From: Urechis unicinctus
Taxonomy: Eukaryota; Annelida; Polychaeta; Xenopneusta; Urechidae
Direction: 5' to 3'
Assembly (NCBI GenBank): GCA_034190875.2
Contig: CM067348.1
Coordinates: 43,387,271-43,451,270, forward strand
Length of the DNA stretch: 64,000 nt
Made by a program: the position numbers and the translations under genes. Under the pieces are notes generated by a model that did no database searches, had not been told where the DNA came from, and worked only from the letters and a program-made list of their open reading frames with translations. Shown piece by piece: positions 38,901-52,090 of the stretch (positions within the stretch are counted from its first letter, which is position 1; the number at the start of each line of letters is the position of its first letter).

Positions 38901-39885
38901 AAAGATGCAGATTTATAATCTGAAAATGGCATTATTTCAGTCCAAGGACATATACTATTGCATAAAGCCCATCAACGCCAGTGATGGTCGATGAAGCCTC
39001 TAACTGTACAAAGACCAATGTCAGACAAAAGCAAGGAAATATAAGAAATCATCCACGGGACAAACAAGATGAGCCTGCAAACAAGAAGATAGTTAAATCA
39101 AGCAAGGATATCAAACATATCCAAAAGATCAACTCGGTCGGAATTGGATTCATGATTGATCTCCCTAGCGGTCTATGCAATCTATTTGTTAGCCGGGTGA
39201 AGGTTAGCGTCACAAGGGACATAAATCATTCTGTTCCGTCATAATGCATTTAAATAACCGTTACCTCATGATGTATTTGAACAGTACCATCCGACCTGCC
39301 AATTTCCAATGTACGTATTATTGCAATATATTTCAAACACAGCAAGCTGCAATATCATAGCTCGTTAATGAGCATGCTGCCATTGAATTTTCATTCAGAA
39401 GCGGGTTAGTTTTGCTTGTTTTTATCCAGCTAAATAGTTTTATTTGTAATTTTAAAGCAATAATCAGGAACTGTTTGGCAATAGACATAATTGTCAAAAA
39501 TAAACTCTTAAGTTATGTCTGCCGTGCATTTGTTTTCATCGTAATGACTTCGTCGTGTTAATATATGCTAATATTATAGATGTTTGCAATTGATTGAGCG
39601 GCACACAGATTATGAAGAATAACATGACATATAAAATGGGTTTGTTATCGTGTACTGGATAAATTAGGTAAGAGGCTACGCGGCAATCCGTTGTCAACAC
39701 AAAATGACATTAGTTCCACAATATCTTTAATGTTACTCACGATTTCAAACATTTCAACAAATAATTTGGTAGACATGGTGCAAAAGCTATTAATTTGCTA
39801 GGAAATATGCCTCAATAATAGTTCTGCATATACACATACCATTCGCATGAGACCATCCATTGGTCTATTGATTAAGACTTTTAGA
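35935..39885 (+). repeat. Tandem duplication A, unit 1 (about 3.95 kb)
   Basis: Unit 1 of a head-to-tail pair in the left arm. It matches unit 2 throughout: 35990-36300 with 39930-40260 (GTTTCTAAGC, GGTTTATTCGTC, TTTGCTTATCGCAAC), 36440-36650 with 40990-41215 (TTTAAAGCTGTCA, TTAGCGTGCACCAACCAG, CGCATATTCCATCA), 36900-37250 with 41520-41800 (GCTTGCTCCAATTAAATT, AGTCCGTAGAAAC), 37640-37920 with 42190-42460 (GAGCGCCATCTACAGCATGC), and 38960-39620 with 43400-44040 (AACGCCAGTGATG, CGTGTTAATATATGCTAAT). This unit also has a single inverted copy in the right arm (57.7-61.0 kb). Confidence 0.85.
36095..36440 (+). repeat. TTTATTCGTC module G, copy 1
   Basis: A subsection of unit A1 that recurs at 40025-40640 and 45090-45560 in the left arm, and inverted in the right arm. 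The common run is TTTATTCGTC, then TGGG.CA, TTATCG.AAC, CAACTTATC, then AAACAAGATAGG or AAACCAGATA-type sequence. This copy stops matching the others after about 36430, where some 600 bp present in copy 2 are missing. Confidence 0.65.
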
Positions 39886-42800
39886 ACCTACTATTGTATT
39901 TTGTACCACAGCTGTTGTTTTGCATCTTTGTTTCTAAGCCGAGCGATTTGAATGGTATTTAGTGTACGACAACACTTTTATTAGTTTAACCGGAATATTG
40001 TTGGTAAACGTTGTGGTCTTGTACATTTGCCAAGCAGGGAAGGAAACGGACATTCGGCTATGCGATATTATTCTCGCGAATAGTCTAATAGATCGACCTT
40101 GCATCTGAGCATATTCCCATATGTGGCATCCCTTGTCCAAAGCATATGCTGCTATATGGTTTATTCGTCGGTCTTGGGTCAAATTTGCTTATCGCAACCT
40201 TGAATATTTCCGTCAACGGGACAACTTATCAACAGCTTATACGATTGAAACCAGATAGGGCACATCATAAAGGCTTTTTTACATACAAATTGCCGCAGAT
40301 AAAACTTCAATCACTGCGATTACATATAAGATACAAGAGACAATATGACTCGAAAGCTCGCGTGTGCCTCGTCCTCTGTATAAGTGAGAGAGTTCAAAGC
40401 ATACATTTTAGGGTTGTTAATCTGGTCAAACTTTGATCATAAGGCATAGCACATATGTGTATATCACTACCTTCTTTCAGCGATGCTGTGAAAATGCTGC
40501 ATTCGTGTTTTTTGCCGCGTCTTGCACCGAATTTATAATACACCTGTTATTCCGGAATAAATATGCAAATCCTGCTATGACCGAACTTGGCTATATCACA
40601 CTCTACTGCCACACGCAATGTGATACTAAAGGCTAGCTATATATACAGGTCGACATGCGCAGGGATTAGATGTGTGATACTCTTTTACCTGATAGGACAA
40701 TGTGTCGTTATGATAAATGCATCGCGGCTCCAAATGGTTATAGTACTGGGTATGCATAAACTCTACACACAGCCTGTATTATCATTTTTTAGGGTTCTTA
40801 TGAGATTCTAGATTAGGGTGCGGCAATCTTAGAAATACTCTACGGGCAATAGGGGTTGCCTCCTTGAGCCATAAAAAGAGACTAATTTAATAATAGGTTC
40901 ATATGAAACGATCGACATTATTAAAGATATCATATATATTGCTGGCGAATAATTGCGCTTCCTTGTGTTCTCAGGACATTCAATTGAACATGGCATGCGT
41001 ATTTAAAGCTGTCATCTTAGCGTGCACCAACCAGAACACATTCTCCTATCCTCTTTCTCAATGCTAAATGTAAGTTTTTTGCAGGTCTTCTGGGCGAAAA
41101 TAACCTTAAATGCGTTGACAATCGTGCACTAAGCAGATAACGAAGGCTAGAAAAGTGTCGCGTTGACGGGCGCATATTCCATCACAGTTATTAAATGTAT
41201 ACCTCTATTCTACCCTTCTACTTTACATATTGAGGAAGTAACAACCTTGGTATTGTATGAATAGCCATAGGTAATGCATATTGTATAAGGTAATCGCAAG
41301 GATATACATACGTCTTTATATCATCCGCTTATAAAATTCGTTATATGCGGGATGGTCAATTTCTTGGGATCCATAAAACATAATTATTCAATCCGCTACC
41401 ATAGAATGGTAGGCTCTTGCTATGATACACTATACTTCCATGAAACAAGGGGTAAACATGTCTCTCTGAGAATTCTGATTTGACGCATCGACATGGATTT
41501 ATTCTGGTATTATTTTCGGTTGCGGATTATAAGTGACACGATTGTCTAGCTTGCTCCAATTAAATTATAGTTAACATTTTTACAAACTGTATTGCCTTTA
41601 TCATTACTGGCATTTGATAACCTAGTCATTTCGGATTTCCGGGCGATCTGATTTAATAATATAAATGATAACACGCCCCATTGATATTTTTCACATTAAC
41701 ATAGGTGAAATGTTATCATATACTAGCATCTTTACTAGCATACGTTTGGCTAGCGTATGAACTATTTCGCCGTGTGTTATTAAAAGAGAAGTCCGTAGAA
41801 ACATACTATAATAATATATAAGTCATGTTGAAGGGTATGATTCTCCGGATCCGATCTTCTAACATATCAGCAAACGTATTGGCTACGGAGAGAATGGTGC
41901 AAATCATGACATGTATGACAACATATTTTTTTCTCTAATCTGTGTCAAACAATGCGACCGATCGCTCACACTTTACATAACTTGATCATTTGGCAGTTGA
42001 TGCTGGTGAACTGGCAGATAGAATATTGACCATCTATCTATGACCACGTTTAGAATGTCTGTGTGCCTGCACGCTCAGAGCCGGAATGGAATACGCAGAC
42101 AATTACATGATAAATATTAACATCAACTAACCACACCTTAGGTATTAGACACACTATCATAGGTGGCGAGAAATGTACAAACCTCGAGTGCAAACGTAAT
42201 CAAACGGATAGACAACAATGGCCAAAGTTTGCCTCATGGAAATTAGAAAAGTACGATACGAATTATCACAATTACTCCTCCTAGCGAAAACATCGACGCT
42301 GAATCCTCGTTTGAAAGCCTGCTTAATGTAAGGTGGAAAGCATCAATGCACACAAAACACAAACACAAACGTATGAGAGCAGCGTCATTGAAATTCTCCG
42401 ACAAAATCAAATCAACAACCTTAGAGCGCCATCTACAGCATGCTCTGGTTGGCCAGACAACTGTTAAAATGTAATCATTATATTATGTATGTTGCTATAT
42501 GCGCGTAGGTTTGTTTTCAATAACCATCTTAAAATGTATATGCGGTTTATAGGTGAGCAAGTCCATATGAACACATCTGGTGCTCTTTCACAGTTTGCTA
42601 TATACAAAACGTTCAATACTCTTCTCGTCTATAGTGGAGTATATTGAAAAAAACCATAGTAGTTGTAATTATGAGATTTCCCTTAACTGCGTTGTGTTAT
42701 TTACAAAACATCAACGCACAGCATACATTCCTGGTTCTACTTTACAGGCAATTCGTCGATATGGAAATGGTGCAAAATATATCGGCAGCTGAAGCTTGTC

Positions 42801-44100
42801 AATAATTGGCAGAGCGCCCGCTTAATAATACAGTTGAAGTTAGTAGATGTATTAACAAAATAGTTCTCGCGGCTAATATGGCGTACAAAAGTAAAGACGT
42901 CGAACGGGCAAGATGGCTAATATAGACGGCCAACAGTCAGTGAGTCTGCTACTGCAGTATATTGTATGCTATCTTGTTTGAATCACTATATTACGAGGTC
43001 AGCATCGACAACAATATCAGTTGTAGTTAATGTATCTGGATTTGTTACAATGTCCCGACCAGTGTAACATATACCGAAGCAGCATTCTAAGAACACAGTG
43101 TTGTTATTTATTAGGTGTGTGCCTAGGGTTTGCATAAACGATTGCTGATTGTGCTACAATATCACCAGTGACGCAATCTGTAGTTAATATTTCTGTTCGT
43201 ACATTGTTACACTTTTTGCACAGACAATCAGCGCTCATGTTCACCCTTGTATGTTTTCACAGTATTAGTCTGATTTTCTACGTTGACCAGGCACGAAAAT
43301 CCGTATTAAGGTAATTATACGGAATTTTACTCCACACAAATATGCAATTTTATAATATTACAATGCCGTTTGTTTAGTCCTAGGACATTTTCTATTGCTT
43401 AAAGACTATTAACGCCAGTGATGATCGAAGAAGCCTCTCACTGTATAATGGCTAATGTCAGACAAAAACAAGGAAATATATGAAATCATCCACTGAGAAA
43501 CAAGCAATATCCTGCAAGCAAGAATGTAGTTAAATCAGGCATGGATATTACACATGCACAAACGGTGAATTCTGTTGGAATTGGATTGATGATTGATCTC
43601 GCCAACGGTCATTGCTATCTATTAATAAGCTATAAGCACAGGTGCAGGCTAGCGTCACAAAGGTCGTTAGTCATTCTGTTCCGTCATTTTCATATAAATA
43701 ACCGTGCATCATGCAGTATCTTCATCAGAACCATCCGCCCTGCCAATTTCCCAAATACGTATTATTGCAATATATGTTGCAGACAACAAGCCGTTATATC
43801 ATAGCTCCTAAATGAGCATGCTGCCATTGTATTGTCGTTCAGAAGCGGGCTTCGTTTGCTTATTTTCCTTCCCATAAATAGTTATATTTGTAATTTCATT
43901 CTGATGATCGCGAACTTTTTGGCAATAGACATTATTGTCAGAAACAGTCACTAAAGTCGCCTGCAGCGCTTTTGCGTCGAACGTTATGACGTTACGACGT
44001 GTTAATATATGCTAATATTATTGGTGATTCTAATTGATCGGGCGGCATACAGACGCACCAAGTATTATATACATGAACAAGATTGTAGGCTGATTATATT
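39885..44100 (+). repeat. Tandem duplication A, unit 2 (about 4.2 kb), left arm only
   Basis: Second unit, lying directly after unit 1. It differs from unit 1 by substitutions at roughly one in five positions in typical blocks, and by an extra stretch at about 40390-40990 that unit 1 lacks. Most of it (about 40200-44430) has no place in the right arm, where the equivalents of 40200 and 44430 are joined directly at about 57365. Either the right arm lost it by recombination between the tandem units, or it arose in the left arm afterwards. Confidence 0.8.
40025..40640 (+). repeat. TTTATTCGTC module G, copy 2
   Basis: Second copy, straddling the end of A1 and the start of A2. Beyond the shared core it continues through ACATTTTAGGGTT and AATAAATATGCAAAT, which have counterparts ACATTTTAGAGTT and GATAAATATGCGAAT in copy 3 (about 45345 and 45500). 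The extra block of unit A2 is therefore old module sequence, not a foreign insertion. Confidence 0.6.
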
Positions 44101-45089
44101 ATTGGTGTCAATTATCGATATATATTTTTCATATGGATGTATAAGTCCAAGATGCTCTAAACAAGATTCTGCTCCTAATACAAGAATATCCTGTTAATAT
44201 GGTTCAAATGCCGTAACTGTTTTTATCGCAGTACATAGCAAACCGTCATTAACAAATACCTGTACATAAAGCACACATAACAAAAGATATGAAGAAATAA
44301 TAAGATATCACGCGACTATTAGATTCGCTGCTTATACCATGATACTAAATAGCTATTCGAAAGTGTTTGTTTGCAGGCCGCATGATAAATGTTTGCAGAG
44401 CAGTAGTTTATTCGTGCCTTTCGATGTAATAAACGTCCATTAACCTTTTCCTTTCATATCGAGTCGCCTATAATATGACTTACATGATTGAAAAATGTTA
44501 TTGCTAAGGCATGTGTACTTTTCCTATGTCGCAAAATCTGCGCGTATGTCATTGGACCATTTATATGAAGAACTGCTTGCATTGCCAGCACCACGCATGA
44601 TATCACTAAATATATGTTGCGATACAGAAACTGTGTCTGCAAATTGTGTTTAGGATAATGAGCGCACTTGCAAGTGCGGAGGTGAAACGCATGCTAGGTA
44701 CAAATTATTAATCACGCTTCCTGTGATGTGGCTTGTTTACGATAACTGTTTTTAGTGATTGACGAAGCATTAATGCTTGGTAGTCACAGGAGACAATGTT
44801 CGGTGGATCGTACTGCTTCAATTGTATATCGAAATAAGTCAACCTTTGCTTCATTTGAAGGAGAAGCTTTGGCCAAAATACAGCACGTCTGCTAAAATGA
44901 ACGAGTGACCTCTTTGAGTCGGAGGAGATTACGCATTTCGACAATGTTATCGCTCAATGTACTGTAATCGCAAAGTAAAACAAAACTGAGATTGATAAGG
45001 AAAACTCCAGATTTGATTTGCTGAAAATTGGACACAGAACGCCATGTGTCAAGTACCTGCTTTGTTGAATACCATTGAGAAGCATATGA

Positions 45090-45560
45090 GGCTCGTTGCT
45101 CGAGGCAGAATATTTATTCGTCACTTTTGGGACATATTCTTTTATCGTAACTGTGTAAGCTTTGCATATCATCGCCGATGGAGCAACTTATCACCCAATG
45201 AGCTGATTTAAACAAGATAGGATACATTTCAAAACCTTTGTGGCGCACTTATTGTTGAAGATTAAATTCCAATAATTGCAATTGCAAATAAGTACGACAG
45301 TTGATATGCATATCACGCTGAACGTTTGGTTAGAAATAGACAACATTTTAGAGTTTATATCGTCTAAAACCTCAGTCGCAATCCGATAATACACTTGTGT
45401 GTTTCAACAAGTAGATCAATTGACGTTTGACGTTTGTTGTGAAACGCGGATAGGGCAGGAATTTATCCTTTATTCCATTTAAATCTACTATTAAAGATAA
45501 ATATGCGAATAATCTTTCCGCAACTGAGCGTGACGATTGTTTGCTGCAATCAATATATGT
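45090..45560 (+). repeat. TTTATTCGTC module G, copy 3
   Basis: Third left-arm copy, more diverged: TTTATTCGTCACTTTTGGGA, TTTATCGTAACT, GCAACTTATCACCCAATG, AAACAAGATAGGATACATT. Its 3' half (about 45228-46010) has no counterpart in the right arm, where matching resumes at CGATTGTCCAAC (46011 with 56523). Confidence 0.6.
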
Positions 45561-46149
45561 ATGTGAAGGTGCCATTAGTCGTCTTACAAAGTCGATATGG
45601 TTTATGAATTATACTAGGATTATTTTTGTAGATAAATTAAGCAGTCTATGAATATTTTTGGGATCCACTTTTTGAACTAGCTTAGAATGTAAAAAAAATA
45701 TAAGAAGCACTGTGGACCTGAGCATCACAATGCAGCAAACTAATTTGAATTAATCGAAGTTATAAACGGTCATTTATAAAATAACCGACCTGAGTTTAAT
45801 GTGCAACAGAATATACATCAGCAAAAGCATTTACGCTACCATAGAAATATGTTAATTGCCGGCGACGTTGGTGAATTGATCAGTATCAATAATTGTCCAT
45901 CTGATTTGTAGCATAGCACTACACGTACTATACATGGTGTCACATCAGATATGTTATAGTAACAGCATGTTTAATTTTCGCAAGATCATTATAAGACATT
46001 CAACATCGATTGTCCAACACGAGATTTGCGATCATGACCTATTTGATGTAACTGACTTGAATGCCGAGTAAATAATTCCGTCGCTTGGTATTACACCAAA
46101 GCAACGCCTACGTTTTCATTACATTTATGCTAATGAAAATCATCGACAG

Positions 46150-47075
46150 TCTCAGCTATTGTGTATCCGGCCGGGTTCCAAAGCTTTAGCACCAATTATA
46201 ACCATGGCAGTGACAAATCACAGCTTCGCCAATTGCTATTTTGGAGTGACGTATTGCTTATTATAATAAACCACAAGCTTAAAACCAATACGGAGAATGA
46301 TTGCCTGAAACAATTCCTCTCCTCCTATGACAATGCCAATGAAAATTGATTTGGAAACATGTGTGCAAAATTGAATTGGATTTGCATAGGCAAATGCAAG
46401 TAGAAGCGATGATGGCGCATGTATAATGAAATATATAAAGTCGCCGTCATCAATGTTGCTACTTTATGGAAGGTATATCAGCATTTTCTTAGTTATTGTG
46501 AAGGCTACGAGGTCACAATTTAAGAATTACTTCCAAATGTGGTACTTTTTACCGGGCTACCTCAATTAAGTAGCAACATTTCCTGTACCATTGCGCCTGT
46601 GTGATCAAATATGGCCCAACGATATTGCATTCCTAATATATGGCGCATATGTGCTGACAACTATTGTTTTGTGCTGATATTAATGAAAGCTTGTACTTAT
46701 ATAACTAACACCGCTTGCAAGTTAATACAAGGATTTAATTAATGATCATGAACGCAGCCATATTACCATAACAATTATGCAAAACAAATTACAATGGTCG
46801 ATAAAGTGTTGCCATGCATTACGGTGCAACAGCGTCAACCGTAACGATACATCTTATGTCATAAGGAAACAAACATGACAAACATAAGCGCTGAATTAAT
46901 TGCACACGACGCCAACAGTGTATCACTTTTACTGACAATCATTGTAATTTTGCAAGCAAGCCTGCGAGCTCATAGGTTGAGACCATTAAGCCACGGATAA
47001 TGAGTTCCCATTTCGTCCTCAACATGTGACATGTGTAGCACAAAGTTTCTTTTGCAGTTTGTATTGCGCAACGAA
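46150..47075. other. Left-arm stretch without a clear inverted partner
   Basis: Between the block ending near 46140 and the (AT)n tract I could not align this sequence with 54435-56365 of the right arm. Possible short matches (GGCGCATG/GGCGCATA) are not convincing. No gene seen. Confidence 0.4.
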
Positions 47076-47076
47076 C

Positions 47077-47196
<120 letters not shown>

Positions 47197-48695
47197 CATA
47201 TATATGTGTATATACAAAAATATGCATGTTTGAATATAAACAAGAAATCTTGCCATGAACATATTAACGTTCCAAATATATACGAATTTAAAACCGAGCG
47301 CTATTTTCTTGGTTACCTCACGTTGCAGTGGTGATAGTATCTGTATCAATATGATTGTACTTGCAACATTAGATCCATAAGTGAACGAATGTCACGTATA
47401 TTATTTGCGAAGACTCTTCGTTATTGCGTCGTTGATGAAATAATCGGTTGAGTTAATGTAATTAAAAGATTTTTAGCGGATAGTTTTTTCTGACGCAGGT
47501 GCAATTGCCACGGCGTTTCTTATGATTGCTTGTATTCAATTTATATGATAATGCCCTCATAACTGCAATATTCAGGCAAGAATACAGTAAAATTAAAATT
47601 ATACATGTGTGTATGTCTTGGTATGTGTGGGTGCTAATATTTTTCTGAGCCAAATGGTCGCGATAGCGACTGCTTCTCGCTAATATAACCATGACTAATA
47701 TTGCCAATAGCGTCTCAGGCACATGTTAGCACCATTTTCTCCTTTGTTTAAAGTAATTTAATAGTACATTTGTGATGAATGTATCAAATTAATTGCTTCA
47801 TCGCTGCGGCGATTGAACCATAAGTTTAACGTATGTTGGGAAGCTCAAACAGTTCAGGTTGATTATTTCCTATTGTTGACGACATCCAGAATGGTCAGAG
47901 GTCCTGAAGGAAAGGAAGGCCAGCATATAGATCCTGTGGTTTACAATAGCATATAATCATTGCGACAAATAACAATAATAATATAAATGTACCGCACTGA
48001 CTCGCTTTTGGTGTTTTATTTTGCATTACACCAGATAAAAATGGTTCCGAGAACGCAAAGCAGTTATTCTTTACCTTTTATATATATATATATCAAGTAA
48101 ATATAATTGATTACGCATGCGCGATGTGTGCTAAAAATGTGCGAATGTTTCTATTGTGAAGCAAGTCGCTGATTTTATTGATTGGGTATTTCTGACGTTT
48201 ATCATGCGTATGTTCCGGACAAACGCACTTGCCATTATGTTCACGGAGTAGCTCCAACCATTGCATGCATTGATAATGTAACTATGACCGTGCATTCTCT
48301 TATCCAACTGTACGATTCTTACATTATTGTCACGCACTTCTGTATGGTAAATAGATACACATTTTGCACATACAAGTCTTAAGTGGAATAAAACAGCCAC
48401 AAAATGGATATGCAAATAATCTTCCTAACAAAATCGTGATGCTATAAAGTTTTATGATTGATATTTTATTCTACCAAGTGAACGCCGCAACGGTTATTTC
48501 ACCGCCGTTTGTACCCAGCTACGTAGTGTTAATGGGTAAAATGCTCCTCAGTGCCATGTCGGAAATGGCCTGGATGTGCGCATGGGAAAGACTAGCCACC
48601 TTTTACGTAAGGGATAGACCTAGATAGAGTGGCCGACGTATTGATTTTGCTCCCGCGTGCCTGGATCTGAAAGCACCGTCACCTCAGGATTTTGT

Positions 48696-48805
48696 TTATG
48701 ATATCAAGCTTTATGATATATATCATTATGATATACAGCTTTATGATATACAGCTTTATGATATACAGCTTTATGATATACAGCTTTATGATATACAGCT
48801 TTATA
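48696..48805. repeat. 15-bp minisatellite, about 7 units
   Basis: The unit ATGATATACAGCTTT is repeated head to tail. The first units are degenerate (ATGATATCAAGCTTT and a shortened ATGATATATATCATT) and the last five near-perfect. Because 15 is a multiple of 3, both strands stay open (a five-residue Met-Ile-Tyr-Ser-Phe repeat on plus), which explains the 136-codon frame here; that frame is not a gene. There is no sign of the repeat in the right arm. Confidence 0.93.
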
Positions 48806-48819
48806 TGCTATGCTACGCC

Positions 48820-51640
48820 CTTGAGTTGTCTCGTTTGCTATTTTCATTTCACAGGCCGTATTACCTGCCACAGAATAACGTCGATTACCACAGTGAAGCC
48901 AATGATGGAGGAAGTGAACGTTCACGGGAAACGATGCAGCAATTGCCTTGCTTTCCATTCATCCCTCGTACTACATAATCCCAACTTTATTCTGACAAAT
49001 AAATGTGCTATAATTGCATTAGCTATTATGTTATATCCCAAGTGTTTTTCAACCTTTAGCCTAGCATCAACCAGTTCATATTTTGCTGGTGATATGTGTT
49101 GAGGTGGCATGTAACATTATCTGCATCGCATTGGTTACTTCTAAATGTAGAGTTCGATGCAATCTTAAGTTGAAGCCGTGTAATAGGAAAGCAAGTACAA
49201 AACGGCATGCATTAGTTGCCACACAGACGACGTATTTGTATTACTTTAAGACGTTATTATGGATTATTATTAACATTCATAGACAATTTGGTTGATATTG
49301 TGCGAGAAAATCCGCGGTGAAGAAGCGAGGCATGCAGCGTGTTGCAAGCATCACTATACTATGATTTGCGTTGTTAATCAATAAAATGATGAATTTGAAA
49401 TCACCGTCTTAAAAAATAAAACGTGTTCCTAGAATAATTAACTTATCACATTTCCATTCAGATTGATTTCCAGTACCCCCATGCGAAGGCATCATGAAAT
49501 ACAGTGAATGCCAATCACTCGCTGATAACCCAACCAACAGGCTGCCGACATTCTAACGTTAAGGCGCTGAAATGGAAGGTGCTAAACGCTTGGAATCTTA
49601 TGCATTAAACTTGTTGTATGACAACAGTTTTGATGCTTACAAGGTATGATGGTTCGGTGGAATTTATTTATTAGCCACGAGCTAGCTCTGAATGTAGGTG
49701 AACATTAAATCACACGGTATGCCACTTAATTGCGATGTAATGTCGTACCCTTAAGATTTATATCATTGTCTCGTTGGCGGGTATACCTCCACGAACTAAG
49801 CCTAGTAATACAATAATTAATGTATAATAGATTAAGCATTGCATTTACCCATCCTTTGCTTTCAACATCTCAATTAACAATAATGTCGGTGAGTGCCGCG
49901 GCATGCACTGCTAGCATTTGAAACACTTTCCTCATCGCCAACATGGTATAAAGAGATAAATATACGAACACGGAAACGCAACGGATAATCAAGTAGTGCG
50001 AGGTTGATTGATGAAACGGATAATTATGTTTGCATCCAATATGCGCATTATTGCATCTGATTTTTATTGCAACATTTACATTTCAATAACAACGGTGCTG
50101 TGTCGAGTGTCAAATACGGAAAGGGTCTTTATCATTTTATGTTAGTCAAGCAGAAAAGTCATTCTGGTAAATATCTTTGTAATAGCCCACTTATTTTAAG
50201 AATATTATTAAATGAACGATAATACGTATTTTGCTTGAAATCACAATGGTTCATTTACCTCGCCGACAATAAAGTAGCCAATTCTGCAGAGTAAAACAGT
50301 CGTGTTGACCTTCCAGGGCTATTAATTTTGAAGTAGAGATGAAGTGGGAGAAGTAGATGTGCAAAGTTGGGTTGCCGAGGATACAATTAAGTCCATATTA
50401 GTGCATTAAAGTAATAAAATTTTATCTCGGCGCTGTAATATATTGCTCTCCTACTCTATGAAACTTGTAATTTTCCTTTTAACGCCAAGCGCCTAATATG
50501 TATTCAAAATTAGTTCTCGTCACTACAAGAAATAGCTACCTACAATAATGTGTCCGACCACCTCATTGGCATTAACTGCCTAATCAATGTTGCCACGTCT
50601 CAGTAGCACCTATCAAATGCACTTTATAAAATAATCTATTTAAAGCTGACGGGAAATCGAACCTTATTTGCTGGTATTCTTTGTGAGCGCCGCGAAATGG
50701 ATACCATATCGTTCTATTAAGGAGAGACAATGCATACATTGCCAATATTTTCGAATGCTAATGGAAACTGTATAGTCGGCGTAAGGGGTTGGCACATATA
50801 TGGCATGTCGACGTATATTCAAATTATATTACTATGTCATATCGTTCCATAGATCACATGGGTGTTACTACAGTATGAGGCATAATGTTCACCGCATTAT
50901 TCGATACATCGAGCACACACAGAACTTTATCACAAACCAGAACCATATTGTGTAATGTGAGAAGTTACTGGTTTTTGTTCAAGCGTGTTATTTCCTACCC
51001 TTTCATGAATTCCTAACTACCTGTGTAGCAGTAAAATTCCACTTGCAGAGATTGACGTTGGGGCCTTTTTGAAGCGACAGTCATTTATTTCACTCACATG
51101 AAATGAAACAGCATGTTCGCGTGGGAAAAGCATTCTTCGTTTGCTCGTTGATTATCTGCAAAGCCCGAACGAGCTTAGTGTATAATTAGCGCAATGTATC
51201 ACCTTACACTTATAGATAATTTTCACAAGCCGCATGAATTTCCATGCCAATTCTCTGTGGAAAAATCAGGGCCTGAGTCTACAAAGCTCTACGGGTCACC
51301 GTGTGTATAATTCAATAACCAGATTGTCAGCAAATTGATTTCCTTACTTAACTCATTAGCATTTGCAAAAAGAATTGTCCAATGGTACGTGAGCTACATG
51401 CCAATCAAGAGGAGAACCACCATCAAGGGAGACAAATTAAAATTATTTTGATGGCTATTTGCAATATCCAAGAGATGGAAATTAACTCTCAAACTATTGA
51501 AGATCATTTTGGGTTTTTACGGCAATAATGCACTATGTAGCTGTTCAACCGGGAAACCAAATCGTTTCAAGGCGTAAACACGTGTACTGTACCGAGGTAA
51601 GATAATATGCCGTAATACACCTTGTGTTTCTGAGGCAAAT
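48820..51640. other. Spacer of the palindrome; no gene seen
   Basis: This is most of the sequence between the last left-arm match (about 48420) and the first right-arm match (about 52125). I could not align its two halves to each other, nor to other parts of the window apart from very short words. No coding region, transposon ends or RNA gene were recognised. Confidence 0.45.
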
Positions 51641-51809
51641 CTGTTAATTTCATTTGACAGAATCATCGCAGTCAATAGGCATGCAGCGATAATGTAAAAT
51701 ATGGCTGCTGAAATACAAACAAGTCAGGTGAACCTTAAATATTTGCTGAATGCCAGCAAAGACAGAATGGCCAGTTATAACGCCGTCTATCAGGTAGAAG
51801 GTTTGTCGC

Positions 51810-52090
51810 AGAATTATGTGCTCTGGTGATGGCACAATCATAATAAAAATAGAATGGCTTAGCTGAAATAGCGACAGTTGCAAGAACTATACACGACATA
51901 ACAACGCAAACATAAAAGGTCGTACAATTTGTTAAGCGCACTTTTCTTGTGTTAGCTTAGTCTGTTTGCGAGTGATGAATTATCCTTGTGTCTTGGATTA
52001 AGTAGCGGTGGCCACCTGCAAACTATCACCACTTACAGTGGATTATACATTTCTTATCTGGCGCACGCTATACACCCAAGCCATCACTGA
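51810..52090 (+). repeat. GTGGCCACCTG module with 5' extension, copy D5
   Basis: Shares with D3 and D4: AGAATTATGTG, ATGGCTTAGCT (D4), GCGACAGTTGCAAG, ACATAACAACGCAAACATAAAA, TTAAGTAGCGGTGGCCACC and CTTATCTGGCGCA. The core palindrome GGTGGCCACC is intact here. It is in direct orientation although it lies next to the inverted right arm, so it is an independent insertion or copy and not the mirror of D4 (which is D6). Confidence 0.75.

Noticed and set aside
40386..40995. 600-bp block in A2 as a transposon insertion
   Set aside because: No target duplication or terminal repeats, and parts of it match 45345-45560, so it is better explained as ancestral sequence deleted from A1.
45228..46010. 780-bp block in the left arm as a mobile element
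   Set aside because: The junctions (GATACATT / ACATCGATTG) give at most a 4-base overlap, no inverted ends are seen, and its first part belongs to module G. A deletion in the right arm is simpler.
48692..49102. 136-codon frame with a Met-Ile-Tyr-Ser-Phe repeat as a repetitive secreted protein
   Set aside because: The repeat is a 15-bp minisatellite that is open on both strands, and the downstream part shows no signs of coding sequence.
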